Assembly: GCF_018614035.1 (NCBI RefSeq)
Contig: NZ_JAGGPA010000003.1
Coordinates: 62,001 to 126,000 of the forward strand
Origin: Streptomyces sp. ISL-96
Lineage (GTDB): Bacteria; Actinomycetota; Actinomycetes; Streptomycetales; Streptomycetaceae
DNA: 64,000 bases
Reading direction: 5' to 3'
The position numbers and the translations under genes were made by a program. Positions 43,566 through 50,885 of this stretch are shown here, one piece after another. The notes beneath the pieces were generated by a model. That model was not told the DNA's origin and ran no database searches. It was given only the letters and a program-made list of their open reading frames with translations. The stretch's first letter is position 1. The number at the start of each line of letters is the position of its first letter.

Positions 43566-44312
43566 TCAGCGGGTGGCGAGCTTCGCCTTCCAGGTGCCGG
43601 AGCCGCTGGCGACCTCCTGGACTTTGTCCAAGTCCTTACCGAAGGACTTCACCAGGGGGTAGATCGTCCATACGGTGGATGCGGTGGCGACGGCCGCGTG
43701 GTGGCCCCTGCGGGCGACCTTTCCCTTGTGGATGGCGATGGCGGCGTTGACGTTCTTGACCTCGCTGCCGGCTCGCAGGACGTCAGTGACCTTGCCCTTG
43801 TCGAACTGATAGCGCAGGTTGAGCGTCTCGCTGGTGACCGGGACGTTGAAGATCCTTTCGGTCACGGTGAAAGAGATCCACTCAACGCTCTTGCCCTGGA
43901 CGGCCTGGTCGGTCTTGGAGGTGACCTCGGTGACGAACTTGACGTCCTTGTTGTAGGAGTCGACGACCTTGAGCGGGCGGTCTATCTTGCCCTTGGCCTG
44001 GCCGCTGAAGGCCTTGTAGATGTTCCGGTTCTGGAGGTACTTGACGAACCGGGCCTGCTTGTCGGCCGGCAACTTGGTGAACGCGTTGAGGGCCTTTCTG
44101 GCCTCGGGCGTCTTCTGGTGCTTCAGGTAGGCGGTGTAATTCTTGACAGTGAGCTGGGCGGGCTGCTTCGCCTCGGCTTGGGCGACGGCCTGCGTGCTGT
44201 TGAGATACGCGGTGGCGTCCATGGCTGACGCGGTGGGGGCCAGGACGGCGAGTGCGGCGGCGCCGGCGACGGCGGAGGCAGCGATGCGACGCGTGGCGAT
44301 ACGGCTGTGCAC
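43566..44312 (-). CDS. Secreted protein, paralogue 1 of a pair
   Basis: A 248-residue Sec-exported protein (signal peptide to about residue 30, ending PTASA). The mature part is Lys-rich, with QLTVKNYTAYLKHQKTPEAR and KALNAFTKLPADKQARFVKY near the N-terminus and KNVNAAIAIHKGKVARRGH later; it has no cysteine. A paralogue of similar length lies at 49151-49888 and shares most of this sequence. No known family is recognised. GTG at 44312 has AGGGAGAA upstream. The upstream region carries the repeated intergenic box at 44356-44426. Confidence 0.82.
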   Translation of the reverse strand: MHSRIATRRIAASAVAGAAALAVLAPTASAMDATAYLNSTQAVAQAEAKQPAQLTVKNYTAYLKHQKTPEARKALNAFTKLPADKQARFVKYLQNRNIYKAFSGQAKGKIDRPLKVVDSYNKDVKFVTEVTSKTDQAVQGKSVEWISFTVTERIFNVPVTSETLNLRYQFDKGKVTDVLRAGSEVKNVNAAIAIHKGKVARRGHHAAVATASTVWTIYPLVKSFGKDLDKVQEVASGSGTWKAKLATR

Positions 44313-44355
44313 GATGTTCTCCCTGAGGCTGCGGTATTTGGCGGGGGGGGGCAAC

Positions 44356-44426
44356 AAGCCTATGGATATGCCGAGTTGGCCAATATTGACTCTTGGGGCA
44401 TTGCACTTGAGGGCCACCCGTTCCTA
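44356..44426. repeat. Intergenic box, copy C (truncated by insertion)
   Basis: About 70 bp closely matching copy B at 49934-50003, both just upstream of the two paralogous secreted genes. It contains GGGCATTGCAC (44396-44406), a one-mismatch version of the GGGCANTGCCC dyad. The match stops where the 307-bp insertion begins at 44427. Confidence 0.75.
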
Positions 44427-44733
44427 AAGCGTGTTGCAGAAGGCTGCGACCGGGGCCCCTCTCGTGCACGCGTGTGGAGTTGTGGGCTGAGCCGTTGTGG
44501 GTGAAAACGTTCACCGGGTGGCGGATGCGGCAGCTCGCGCCGCTGTTCGAATGCTCGCCGATAACGGTGTGCCGGGTTGTCCAGCGGCTGCGGCCGCTTC
44601 TCGCCCCGGAGCCGGCTCCGCGCCGCGCGGACACCGCGGAGCATCGCCGGGTGCACGCCCGCGCCGAGCACGCCTTCTCCCGGACACGACCCCGGCCCTG
44701 ACCTGCGCAGTCACAGCCTTCTGCAACACGCTT
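44427..44733. mobile_element. 307-bp deletion derivative of an IS5-like element with 20-bp perfect inverted ends
   Basis: AAGCGTGTTGCAGAAGGCTG at 44427-44446 is repeated exactly in inverted orientation at 44714-44733. Inside are only the helix-turn-helix start and the last part of a transposase, so most of the gene has been deleted. The unit has the form of a MITE. No target duplication is evident. It interrupts the intergenic box upstream of the secreted-protein gene and supplies the stop codon of the gene at 44733-45089. Confidence 0.85.
44474..44701 (+). pseudogene. Transposase remnant inside the deletion derivative
   Basis: About 75 codons: an N-terminal piece with WRMRQLAPLFECSPITVCRV, the helix-turn-helix of IS5-type DDE transposases, joined directly to AEHRRVHARAEHAFSR, which resembles the C-terminal catalytic-Glu region of the same family. 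The central DDE core is gone, so it is not functional. Confidence 0.75.
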
Positions 44734-45089
44734 CAGTCTGGAATGCGGCGCCCCATCTTTGCCGATTTCCGGTTATGGTCCTTGGTGTCCCACCACTCTT
44801 CCAAGAGCGCGTGTACCAGGTGCACGAGTTGGTCCAGACGTTCCGGATCAGGGGCGGGCGAGGTGAATACATCCGTGAAGGATTTTTCGTCCCACGGCAG
44901 GGTGAAGACCCAGCGCTCGTCCTGGTGACCTTGACGCATCACGGTAAGCCGGTAGGTCAATGTCACCGTGCGGTTCGGGTGATGATCGACCGACAAGCCG
45001 GAGACGTGGTACGTGGTTGGTGGGTCACCCGTGGTGTACGAGCGGGCCAAAGCGCGCTCAGCTGGTGTCCGCGCCGGCATGTGGCCCAC
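44733..45089 (-). CDS. Hypothetical cytosolic protein, possible immunity partner
   Basis: A 118-residue protein without signal peptide or membrane segment. It mixes beta-like stretches (TYHVSGLSVDHHPNRTVTLT) with a C-terminal helix rich in acidic and aromatic residues (LDQLVHLVHALLEEWWDTK). It lies 48 bp downstream of a secreted nuclease-like gene on the same strand, the usual place for an immunity gene. Its stop codon is formed at the edge of the inserted deletion derivative, so the natural C-terminus may be lost. Start GTG 45089 or ATG 45080. Function is inferred from position only. Confidence 0.6.
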   Translation of the reverse strand: MGHMPARTPAERALARSYTTGDPPTTYHVSGLSVDHHPNRTVTLTYRLTVMRQGHQDERWVFTLPWDEKSFTDVFTSPAPDPERLDQLVHLVHALLEEWWDTKDHNRKSAKMGRRIPD

Positions 45090-45137
45090 CCGCCCCTTCG
45101 TCTCATCAGGTAGGGAATGCTTCCCCTCTTGCTGCGG

Positions 45138-45593
45138 TCAGCACTTGGCAGCGTAACCGGTGGTCACCGTATAGGCGGTGAGCAGGTCATTGGTTCCGGC
45201 GGGGGTTCCGATGATGGTGCGGAACTTTTCCTTCGGAGGGCACGCGGGGGCGTAAGTGGAGAACCCGCCTCGGCCATTGGGCTTGCCGGACCAGATGGCC
45301 GCCCTGATTCGCTTGTCCATCGTGTTGTTCCAGCCGTGACGTCGCTTGATGTGCTTCCAGCCCCAAGTCTTCGTGCCGCAACGAAGGGTGTACACCCCGG
45401 GGCCACGGTGATACTTCTTCACGATGTACTTACTGTTCTTCCTTTTGCACGTCGCGTCGATACTGTCGGCGGCAGCCTGAGTCGACGAAGAGGGCGCGGC
45501 GGTCGCAGGCACAGCCGCCGGTATCGTCAGAGCCGAGGCCACAACGAAAGCCGAGAAAATGGTCTTGACGTTACGGGACCTGTCCAGATGCAC
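45138..45593 (-). CDS. Small secreted protein with BECR-nuclease-like motif
   Basis: A 151-residue exported protein: signal peptide VKTIFSAFVVASALTIPAAV ending TAAP, then a mature domain of about 110 residues with four cysteines. The stretch YTLRCGTKTWGWKHIKRRHG followed later by FRTIIGTPAG and LLTAYTVTTGY resembles the G-x-KHI-x-x-RH and terminal strand pattern of BECR-fold (barnase/EndoU/colicin-like) nucleases in polymorphic toxins. The cysteines may form disulfides outside the cell. GTG at 45593 follows GGGGGAGAC. The repeated intergenic box copy A lies 96 bp upstream. Confidence 0.72.
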   Translation of the reverse strand: MHLDRSRNVKTIFSAFVVASALTIPAAVPATAAPSSSTQAAADSIDATCKRKNSKYIVKKYHRGPGVYTLRCGTKTWGWKHIKRRHGWNNTMDKRIRAAIWSGKPNGRGGFSTYAPACPPKEKFRTIIGTPAGTNDLLTAYTVTTGYAAKC

Positions 45594-45688
45594 GTCTCCC
45601 CCTTGGGCTATCTCCGCATTCAGCGGGGCGAATGGCAACCTCCGGTCGGGGATGCGTGATAATCACACCACGTCTGCGCGCATTCGGT

Positions 45689-45826
45689 AATTGTCTTTTG
45701 GGGCATTGCCCTTCAGGTCACTGTCCGCTTCTGGGCGCTCCTATCAGTGCTGGCTGCTAGGTACGTTGAGCAGCGACGCACCCAGGGGAACATGGCTCTG
45801 CTGGGAACAGATGGACAGGAAGGCAC
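45689..45826. repeat. Intergenic box, copy A
   Basis: About 138 bp that align at roughly three quarters identity with copy B (49958-50097). Shared blocks are the dyad GGGCATTGCCC (45701-45711), a central TCAGTG...CTAGGT promoter-like block, CACCCAGGG, and GGCTCTGCTGGGAACAG with CAGGAAGG. In copy B a LuxR-type gene starts just after; here only a weak 44-codon frame (45834-45968) follows, so the regulator has been lost or decayed. The rest of 45594-46043 shows no gene. Confidence 0.75.
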
Positions 45827-46043
45827 CCCGAGGATGGCGACAGCTGCCACGAGTGGCCTCGGAGGAATCGTCCCCGGCGGCTTTCCGCTGGGGACGGGGC
45901 CGGCCGATCAGAGGCGGTTGTGCAACGCAGGGCAGCTCGACCGGCAAGGGATTCGAAGATCCGCTTGATCACCGGGCGGACCGTCCCGCCCATCTCGCCG
46001 CCCCATGATGCCCGGGTCCATCATGGGCATTTCGTGGCGACCA

Positions 46044-46565
46044 TTACTTCAGTCCCCACTCCTGCTTGATGCGCTTGCTGTTGCTGTCGTTCCACTTGGT
46101 GATGGTCAGCTTCCTGCCGCTCTTGCTGGTCTCGGCAGTGATGGCCATGCCCGACCACTTGTTGATGATCTTGCTGGCGTTCAACGCCCACTGCTGCTTC
46201 GTGGAGGAAGGGCTGCAGCCGTACTGCTTCACCTGCGTGCCGGACGCCTTGGAGGTCACGCCCATGCACTTGGCCGACTTCTTGTTCCTGATCGTGTAGA
46301 GGCCCCTGCTGTTGCCCTTCAGCGTCCAGCGCTGTTCAGAGCCACTGCCACACCGCCGGATCACCAGGACCGCGCCGCTGTTTTTCTTGCCGTCGTTGGA
46401 GATGCACACGTCCTTGCCCTTGGGGGTACCCCATACCTTGCCCAGGCGGACGTTGGTGTAGCTTCCGGTAGTTCCTGTCTCTCCAGCAGCGGCCGGAGCT
46501 ACGCCGCCACCGACAAGCGCGGTGGCCGATGCGGCAAGGATGAGCGTACGGGCTGTCTTCTTCAC
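46044..46565 (-). CDS. Secreted ricin-type beta-trefoil lectin
   Basis: A 173-residue exported protein: signal peptide KKTARTLILAASATALVGGG to about residue 28, then one ricin B-type domain with three QxW repeats (SEQRWTL, KQQWALN, KQEWGLK) and cysteine pairs in the first two. It should bind sugars outside the cell; there is no attached enzyme. GTG at 46565 follows AAGGGAA. It diverges from the DUF3515 gene with only 15 bases between start codons. Confidence 0.87.
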   Translation of the reverse strand: MKKTARTLILAASATALVGGGVAPAAAGETGTTGSYTNVRLGKVWGTPKGKDVCISNDGKKNSGAVLVIRRCGSGSEQRWTLKGNSRGLYTIRNKKSAKCMGVTSKASGTQVKQYGCSPSSTKQQWALNASKIINKWSGMAITAETSKSGRKLTITKWNDSNSKRIKQEWGLK

Positions 46566-46580
46566 GAGAGGTTCCCTTCT

Positions 46581-47072
46581 GTGGTTCGTGTTTCGCGGGC
46601 GCGGATGGCCGTCACAGCGGCGGCGATCGGCGCCCTGACTGGCGGTGTGCTGGTGGCACGTCAGGTGAGCTCGCCCGGATACGGGTTTGAGTCCGCCCCG
46701 CGAGCCGAGCGGCCTGAATGCGAGAAGGCCGCGTCCCGCTACCCGGACCGTCTCGCGGGCCAGAGGCTGACCTTCACCGGACGCCCCGGAGTCGCAGTGT
46801 GGGGCGATGACGCGATTGTTCTGCGCTGTGGCCTCACGCCGCCGGCCCCGACCGTCGACCCGTGCGCCAACGTCAACGGCGTGGACTGGGTCTTCCTCGA
46901 AGACCGTTCCAAGGACGGCAAGAAGGTGGTCCTCACCTACGGCCGGACTCCGGCTGTAGAAGCCGTGGTCTCCGACAAGGTCGCCGCCATGGACGCCGTC
47001 CTGGTCGACCTGTCCAAGCTGGTTGAGCCGATCAAGAAATACACTCGATGCCTGAACTCTGAAGACGTGTGA
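46581..47072 (+). CDS. DUF3515 family membrane-anchored protein
   Basis: A 163-residue protein with one N-terminal hydrophobic segment (AVTAAAIGALTGGVLVA) and a DUF3515 domain recognisable by VAVWGDDAIVLRCGLTPPAP, DPCANVNGVDW and LTYGRTPAVEAVV. DUF3515 proteins normally sit beside core cell-wall genes in actinobacteria and have no assigned activity; this copy in an accessory region is probably an extra paralogue. GTG at 46581 or ATG at 46605. Its promoter must overlap the divergent lectin gene. Confidence 0.82.
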   Translation: MVRVSRARMAVTAAAIGALTGGVLVARQVSSPGYGFESAPRAERPECEKAASRYPDRLAGQRLTFTGRPGVAVWGDDAIVLRCGLTPPAPTVDPCANVNGVDWVFLEDRSKDGKKVVLTYGRTPAVEAVVSDKVAAMDAVLVDLSKLVEPIKKYTRCLNSEDV

Positions 47073-47148
47073 CCTCAACCTTGTATGCGGGGACCGAATC
47101 CGCGCCATTGATGTTCGAACGAAGGCGTGAGGGCGCCATGCCCGCGAT

Positions 47149-47192
47149 GTCCCGTTAGGGCAGTGTCCTTTCGAGCACCGCCCTAACGGGAC
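47149..47192. terminator. Hairpin downstream of the DUF3515 gene
   Basis: GTCCCGTTAGGGC (47149-47161) pairs perfectly with GCCCTAACGGGAC (47180-47192). Its loop contains GGGCAGTGTCC (47158-47168), a one-mismatch form of the GGGCANTGCCC dyad. A second, weaker hairpin lies at 47252-47280. Confidence 0.75.
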
Positions 47193-47330
47193 CCCCACCG
47201 GATTTCGCGCCAACTGAAGACCAAGAGCTGGAGCGGCTGCCTTCCGTAAATGGCCCTTGACGGCCAGCCGTTGAGGGCCCGCAGAGGTTCAGGCAGTGAG
47301 CGTTTTCAGCGTGACCACCGATCGGGTGAC

Positions 47331-47387
47331 GTGTGACTGAGCATCACAGATGGCGGATGAGCGCTCTACTTGGCGGGTCTGAGCGCT
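47331..47387. repeat. Left copy of 57-bp inverted repeat around the DUF6461 gene
   Basis: Matches the reverse complement of 48178-48234 at 46 of 57 positions. Strong blocks are TGTGACTGAGC, TGGCGGATGA and CTACTTGGCGGG. Outward tip GTGACTGAGC also appears (as GCTCAGTCAC) at the right side of the neighbouring transposase gene near 49074-49083. A related end-like sequence lies at about 47293-47315. Confidence 0.78.
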
Positions 47388-47438
47388 AGGTTCTGCTCGC
47401 GGGGCCGCCATCGTGGTGGACCATTGGCAGGGGGCGTC

Positions 47439-48110
47439 ATGAACCGGGGATCTCGGGAGAACGGGCTGCGCTGGGTAGCGGACCCACGTAGCGACAGCTT
47501 CACGCTCACGCTCAGCGAGGGGCTCTCGCCGTACGAACTGCTACGCAGCGTAGGAGCTGAGGAGCGCCACATCGTCCCGCTGACCCGTCACGCGGCGTAC
47601 GACCTGCTACTCAGAACCGAAGAGGACCACATCAGCGACCTGGACTTCCTGGACTGGGAAGACGACGCGGCAGTGGCCCGATTGACGAGCGGGGGCTTCC
47701 TTCCCGCCCCGCCGGACGCCATCGTCCGAGCGGGTTCGGTGGCGGGCTGGGCGTACGCGCTGGAGGAGTTCACCTGTCACACCAGTACCTACGTCGCGGC
47801 GCTGTCCGAGCGGGGACGGGCTTTTGTCGTGCATCGCAATGCGAAGGGTTTCAGCCGCGTCAGCTACGGCCTGCACGGCGAGGTTGTGTCATCGTTCGAG
47901 CCGGGTCTGCCCCATCTCGGGGACGGCGCTCCGGCCGAGGTGGCGCTCGGTTTCGTTCACCGTGGTGACGAGGTAGGGGATGTGGCGTTCCTACGGTTCC
48001 TGGAGGGCGAGCTCGGCATCTACCTCCCCTGGGAGGAGACGGAAGCGGAGCTGCCGGCGGTCGCGTTCACTCACACAGCCGGGGAAGATCAGATTGTTGT
48101 GAATTCGTAG
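47439..48110 (+). CDS. DUF6461 domain protein
   Basis: A 223-residue cytosolic protein. Two similar halves seem present: SFTLTLSEGLSPYELLRSVG near residue 25 starts the DUF6461-type fold, GWAYALEEFTCHTSTYVAAL follows, and EVALGFVHRGDEVGDVAFLR begins a late acidic part. DUF6461 proteins are common and multicopy in Streptomyces; some lie near toxin-like genes but no function is established to my knowledge. ATG at 47439. It is bracketed by imperfect 57-bp inverted repeats, suggesting carriage as cargo of a mobile unit. Confidence 0.8.
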   Translation: MNRGSRENGLRWVADPRSDSFTLTLSEGLSPYELLRSVGAEERHIVPLTRHAAYDLLLRTEEDHISDLDFLDWEDDAAVARLTSGGFLPAPPDAIVRAGSVAGWAYALEEFTCHTSTYVAALSERGRAFVVHRNAKGFSRVSYGLHGEVVSSFEPGLPHLGDGAPAEVALGFVHRGDEVGDVAFLRFLEGELGIYLPWEETEAELPAVAFTHTAGEDQIVVNS

Positions 48111-48177
48111 AGGGACGCGCCCGCGACGGCGCGCGTACCGCTTCGGAGGACCGCCAGCCGCGCGGAACGCCAATTGC

Positions 48178-48234
48178 ATCGCCCAGTCCCGCCAAGTAGG
48201 GCGTTCATCCGCCAACTGAAGCGCTCAGTCACAT
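48178..48234. repeat. Right copy of 57-bp inverted repeat around the DUF6461 gene
   Basis: Inverted partner of 47331-47387 at about 81 percent identity, ending GCTCAGTCAC at 48223-48232. It lies 85 bp before the IS5-type transposase gene. Confidence 0.78.
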
Positions 48235-48256
48235 GACGGCGACGAGGACGCAGCGC

Positions 48257-48320
48257 ACGAGGCACCCGTGCCGTTGAGGGAGGTGTTCGAAGCCTCAACT
48301 CATCAGCGCAGGTGCCTCGT
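48257..48320. promoter_or_regulatory. Nested hairpin directly before the transposase start
   Basis: ACGAGGCACC (48257-48266) pairs perfectly with GGTGCCTCGT (48311-48320), and TTGAGG (48274-48279) with CCTCAA (48293-48298) inside. The outer stem ends on the first base of the TTG start codon. Such structures in insertion sequences limit transposase made from read-through transcripts. Confidence 0.6.
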
Positions 48321-49069
48321 TGGTCTCTTATCCTGCCGCACTCGACCTGCCGCATGCGCTGGTCGAGTGGGTCACCATGCTCATCGTCACCCGCCAGGGT
48401 GACCGTCGCTGCAAGCTTCCGCCGCACCAACGCGCGCTCGTCGCTTTGGTGTACTTGCGCAAGCACGACACCCTGGCCCAGATCGCCGCCGGCTTCGGTA
48501 TCTCGGTCGGCACCGCCCACGCCTACACCGCCGCGGTCATCGACCTCCTGGCCGCCCGGGCTCCGGGCCTGCTCAAGGTCCTGCGCGAGCACGAACCGGA
48601 GTACGCCCTGCTCGACGGCACGCTCGCCGACTGCGACCGTGTGGGCGACGGTCGAGCCGACTACTCCCACAAGCACCGCCGCCACGGCGTGAACGTGCAG
48701 GTCGTGACCGACCCAGCCGGGCACGTGCTGTGGATCTCGCCGGCCCTCCCGGGCCGCTGCCACGACCTGACCGCGGCACGAACCCACCGGATCATCCGGA
48801 TCTGCGAACGCCAGGGAGTCCCCGTCCTTGCCGACCGCGCCTACACGGGCGCTGGCCCCTGGGTTACCACCGGACGCAGACGACCGCCTGGCGGACAGCT
48901 CTCTCCCACACAGGAAACGATTAACCGGGCGCTCGCCACGTCCCGGGCACCCGTCGAGCGCGGCATGGCACGGCTGAAGTCCTGGCGGATCTTCCGAAGA
49001 TCCCGGATCAGCCCGAACCGAATGACGTCAGTCGCTAAGGCCGTCCTCACCCTGGAGAGGCAACGCTGA
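48320..49069 (+). CDS. IS5-family transposase (DDE_Tnp_4 type)
   Basis: A 249-residue, apparently intact transposase. N-terminal helix-turn-helix: [23 protein letters not shown] residues: Asp in [12 protein letters not shown], Asp in [11 protein letters not shown] and Glu in [18 protein letters not shown]. Full length matches common Streptomyces IS5-type transposases that start [18 protein letters not shown]. It begins with TTG at 48320. Element ends are not certain: GCTCAGTCAC near 49074 resembles one end, but a matching inverted copy occurs only left of the DUF6461 gene. Confidence 0.92.
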   Translation: MVSYPAALDLPHALVEWVTMLIVTRQGDRRCKLPPHQRALVALVYLRKHDTLAQIAAGFGISVGTAHAYTAAVIDLLAARAPGLLKVLREHEPEYALLDGTLADCDRVGDGRADYSHKHRRHGVNVQVVTDPAGHVLWISPALPGRCHDLTAARTHRIIRICERQGVPVLADRAYTGAGPWVTTGRRRPPGGQLSPTQETINRALATSRAPVERGMARLKSWRIFRRSRISPNRMTSVAKAVLTLERQR

Positions 49070-49150
49070 AAAGGCTCAGTCACCGAGCTGACGAAGGGCG
49101 AGCAGCCTCTCCTTGGGTGACCGTTCTCCATCCATGCGACAGGTGGCGGA

Positions 49151-49888
49151 TCAGCGGTTGGCGAGCTTGGCCTTCCAGGTGCGGGTGTCGGCGGTGATCT
49201 CCTGGACCTTGTCCACGCCCTTGCCGAAGGACTGCACTCGGGGGACTGCCTTCCAGACCGTGGAGGCGGTGGCCACGCCGGTGTGGCCGGTGCGGGCGAC
49301 CTTGCCCTTGGTGATCCTGATGGCGGCGTTGACGTTCTTGATCTCACTACTGGCGCGCGGAGTGCCGCTGACCTTGCCCTTGAAGATCTCGTAGCGGAGG
49401 TTGAGCGTCTCACTGGTGACCGGAATGCCGAAGATCGTCTCGGTCACGGTGAACGAGACCTGCTTGGTGCTCTTGCCCATGGCGGTCTTGCCGGCGGTGA
49501 CCTCGGTGATGAACGTGACGTCCTTGTTGTAGGGGTCGACGACCTTGAGCCTGCGGTCGATGTTGCCCCTGGCCTGGTCGATGAGGGCCTTGTAGATGTC
49601 CCGGTCCTGGAGGTACTTGACGAACCGGGCCTGCTTGCTGGTGGGCAGCTTGGTGAACGCGTTGAGCGCCTTCTTGGCCTCGGGCGTCTTCTGCTGCTTG
49701 AGGTAGGCGGTGTAGCTCTTGACGGTGAGCTGGGCGGCAACCGGCTGCGCCTCCGCCTGGACGGCCTGGTTGTTGCTGGGCTGCGCGTTGGCGTCCATGG
49801 CGGACGTGGTCGGGGCCAGGACGGCGAGGGCAGCGGCGCCGGCGACGGCGGACGCTGCGAGGCGGCGCGTGGATATGCGGCTGTGCAT
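49151..49888 (-). CDS. Secreted protein, paralogue 2 of a pair
   Basis: A 245-residue Sec-exported protein with the same layout as the gene at 43566-44312: signal peptide ending TTSA, then QLTVKSYTAYLKQQKTPEAK, KALNAFTKLPTSKQARFVKY, KNVNAAIRITKGKVARTGH and C-terminal WKAKLANR. I estimate about 65-70 percent identity overall, with the first 40 mature residues most different. It is cysteine-free and Lys-rich, with no recognised family. ATG at 49888. The intergenic box copy B and a LuxR-type gene lie upstream in divergent orientation. Confidence 0.82.
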   Translation of the reverse strand: MHSRISTRRLAASAVAGAAALAVLAPTTSAMDANAQPSNNQAVQAEAQPVAAQLTVKSYTAYLKQQKTPEAKKALNAFTKLPTSKQARFVKYLQDRDIYKALIDQARGNIDRRLKVVDPYNKDVTFITEVTAGKTAMGKSTKQVSFTVTETIFGIPVTSETLNLRYEIFKGKVSGTPRASSEIKNVNAAIRITKGKVARTGHTGVATASTVWKAVPRVQSFGKGVDKVQEITADTRTWKAKLANR

Positions 49889-49957
49889 GGTGTCTCCCGG
49901 TGGTTTTGATGTTTGCTATTGCGCAGAACGACACTATGAATCCGCCGGGTTGGCCGA

Positions 49958-50097
49958 AATTGTCTCTTGGGGCACTGCCCTTGAGGGACCCCGCTTTTCT
50001 GGCGTGCTCTTGTCAGTGGCGGGGACTAGGTTGGGTCGTGATCGCCGCCGCACCCAGGGCACGGGGCTCTGCTGGGAACAGCGGCATCAGGAAGGAC
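49958..50097. repeat. Intergenic box, copy B
   Basis: Full version of the repeated box between the secreted-protein gene (minus) and the LuxR-type gene (plus). It holds the dyad GGGCACTGCCC (49970-49980) and the conserved TCAGTG...CTAGGT block that may be the promoter of the LuxR-type gene. Copy C extends the match further left (49934 onward). Confidence 0.78.
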
Positions 50098-50101
50098 CAG
50101 C

Positions 50102-50449
50102 ATGTCCAAACGGTCCGATGCGGCAGATGTGGCTTGCGCCTACCGGCGAACCGGAATCGCTCCAGTGAGTGGGATCGGGAGACTCAAGGAGCTGACGGGC
50201 CGGGAGAAGGAAGTCCTTCTCCTGCTGGGTACGGGGTTGGGCAATCGGCAACTGGCGCGTGAGCTGGGCATAGCGGAGCGGACAGTGAAGGCGCATGTCG
50301 CCCGCATAGTGGATAAACTCGGGCAGGAAACTCGACTGCAGGCTGCAGTGCTGTCCGTGCTCGCCCACAGCGTGCTCTGCGTCGATCCATCGTGTCCGTG
50401 CCGGCACTCCGCGCTGCCGCCTGGCATCCGGAATGCGTTTGCCGCGTAA
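50102..50449 (+). CDS. Stand-alone LuxR-type DNA-binding regulator
   Basis: A 115-residue protein consisting almost only of a LuxR helix-turn-helix: LTGREKEVLLLLGTGLGNRQ, LARELGIAERTVKAHVARIV, DKLGQETRLQAAVL. There is no receiver, PAS or ATPase domain. The C-terminal tail has three cysteines (VLCVDPSCPCRH) that could bind metal or sense redox state. AGGAAGG precedes the ATG at 50102. It is divergent from the secreted paralogue and may control genes carrying the GGGCANTGCCC dyad; this is inference from position. Confidence 0.88.
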   Translation: MSKRSDAADVACAYRRTGIAPVSGIGRLKELTGREKEVLLLLGTGLGNRQLARELGIAERTVKAHVARIVDKLGQETRLQAAVLSVLAHSVLCVDPSCPCRHSALPPGIRNAFAA

Positions 50450-50457
50450 GTGCGGGT

Positions 50458-50490
50458 CGCGCCCGACCCCCTGACCCGGGGTCGGGCGCG
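50458..50490 (+). terminator. Terminator downstream of the LuxR-type gene
   Basis: GCGCCCGACCCC (50459-50470) pairs perfectly with GGGGTCGGGCGC (50478-50489), extended by one C-G pair, 9 bp after the stop. Confidence 0.85.
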
Positions 50491-50885
50491 GCCTCCCCGA
50501 AGGCGCCCCGTGTGGACACTGCCTGCCTGGTACACCTCACTCTCACATGCCACAGCGAGGGCTCCTCAGGTGCACATGCGTCACTCGGGCTTCTCGGACA
50601 GCGCCCTTGCCATGCGCAATAGTTGAGCGTTGCACATGACAAGGGTGCAATGCCTCCGCGTATGCGCGTGATGCGACTGTGCCGATCTCGCAGGGTGTGC
50701 TGCGTATCCAACGAAGCCTTACGTGACAGACGGCTCAAGGGCGACGCCTACCGCGGCGGGACGCATCCCCAAGGGGCATTGCCCTTTCGTACACCTCCCT
50801 GCTGGACGTCGCGAGAATGAGGAACTCGCGTCTACGTTCGAGCCTCGGGTTGCCGGATGGGCAGCCATGACCGACTGGGGCTCAC

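Noticed and set aside
44474..44701. 75-codon frame as a functional transposase
   Set aside because: The catalytic core is missing; only the helix-turn-helix and the extreme C-terminal part remain between the inverted ends.
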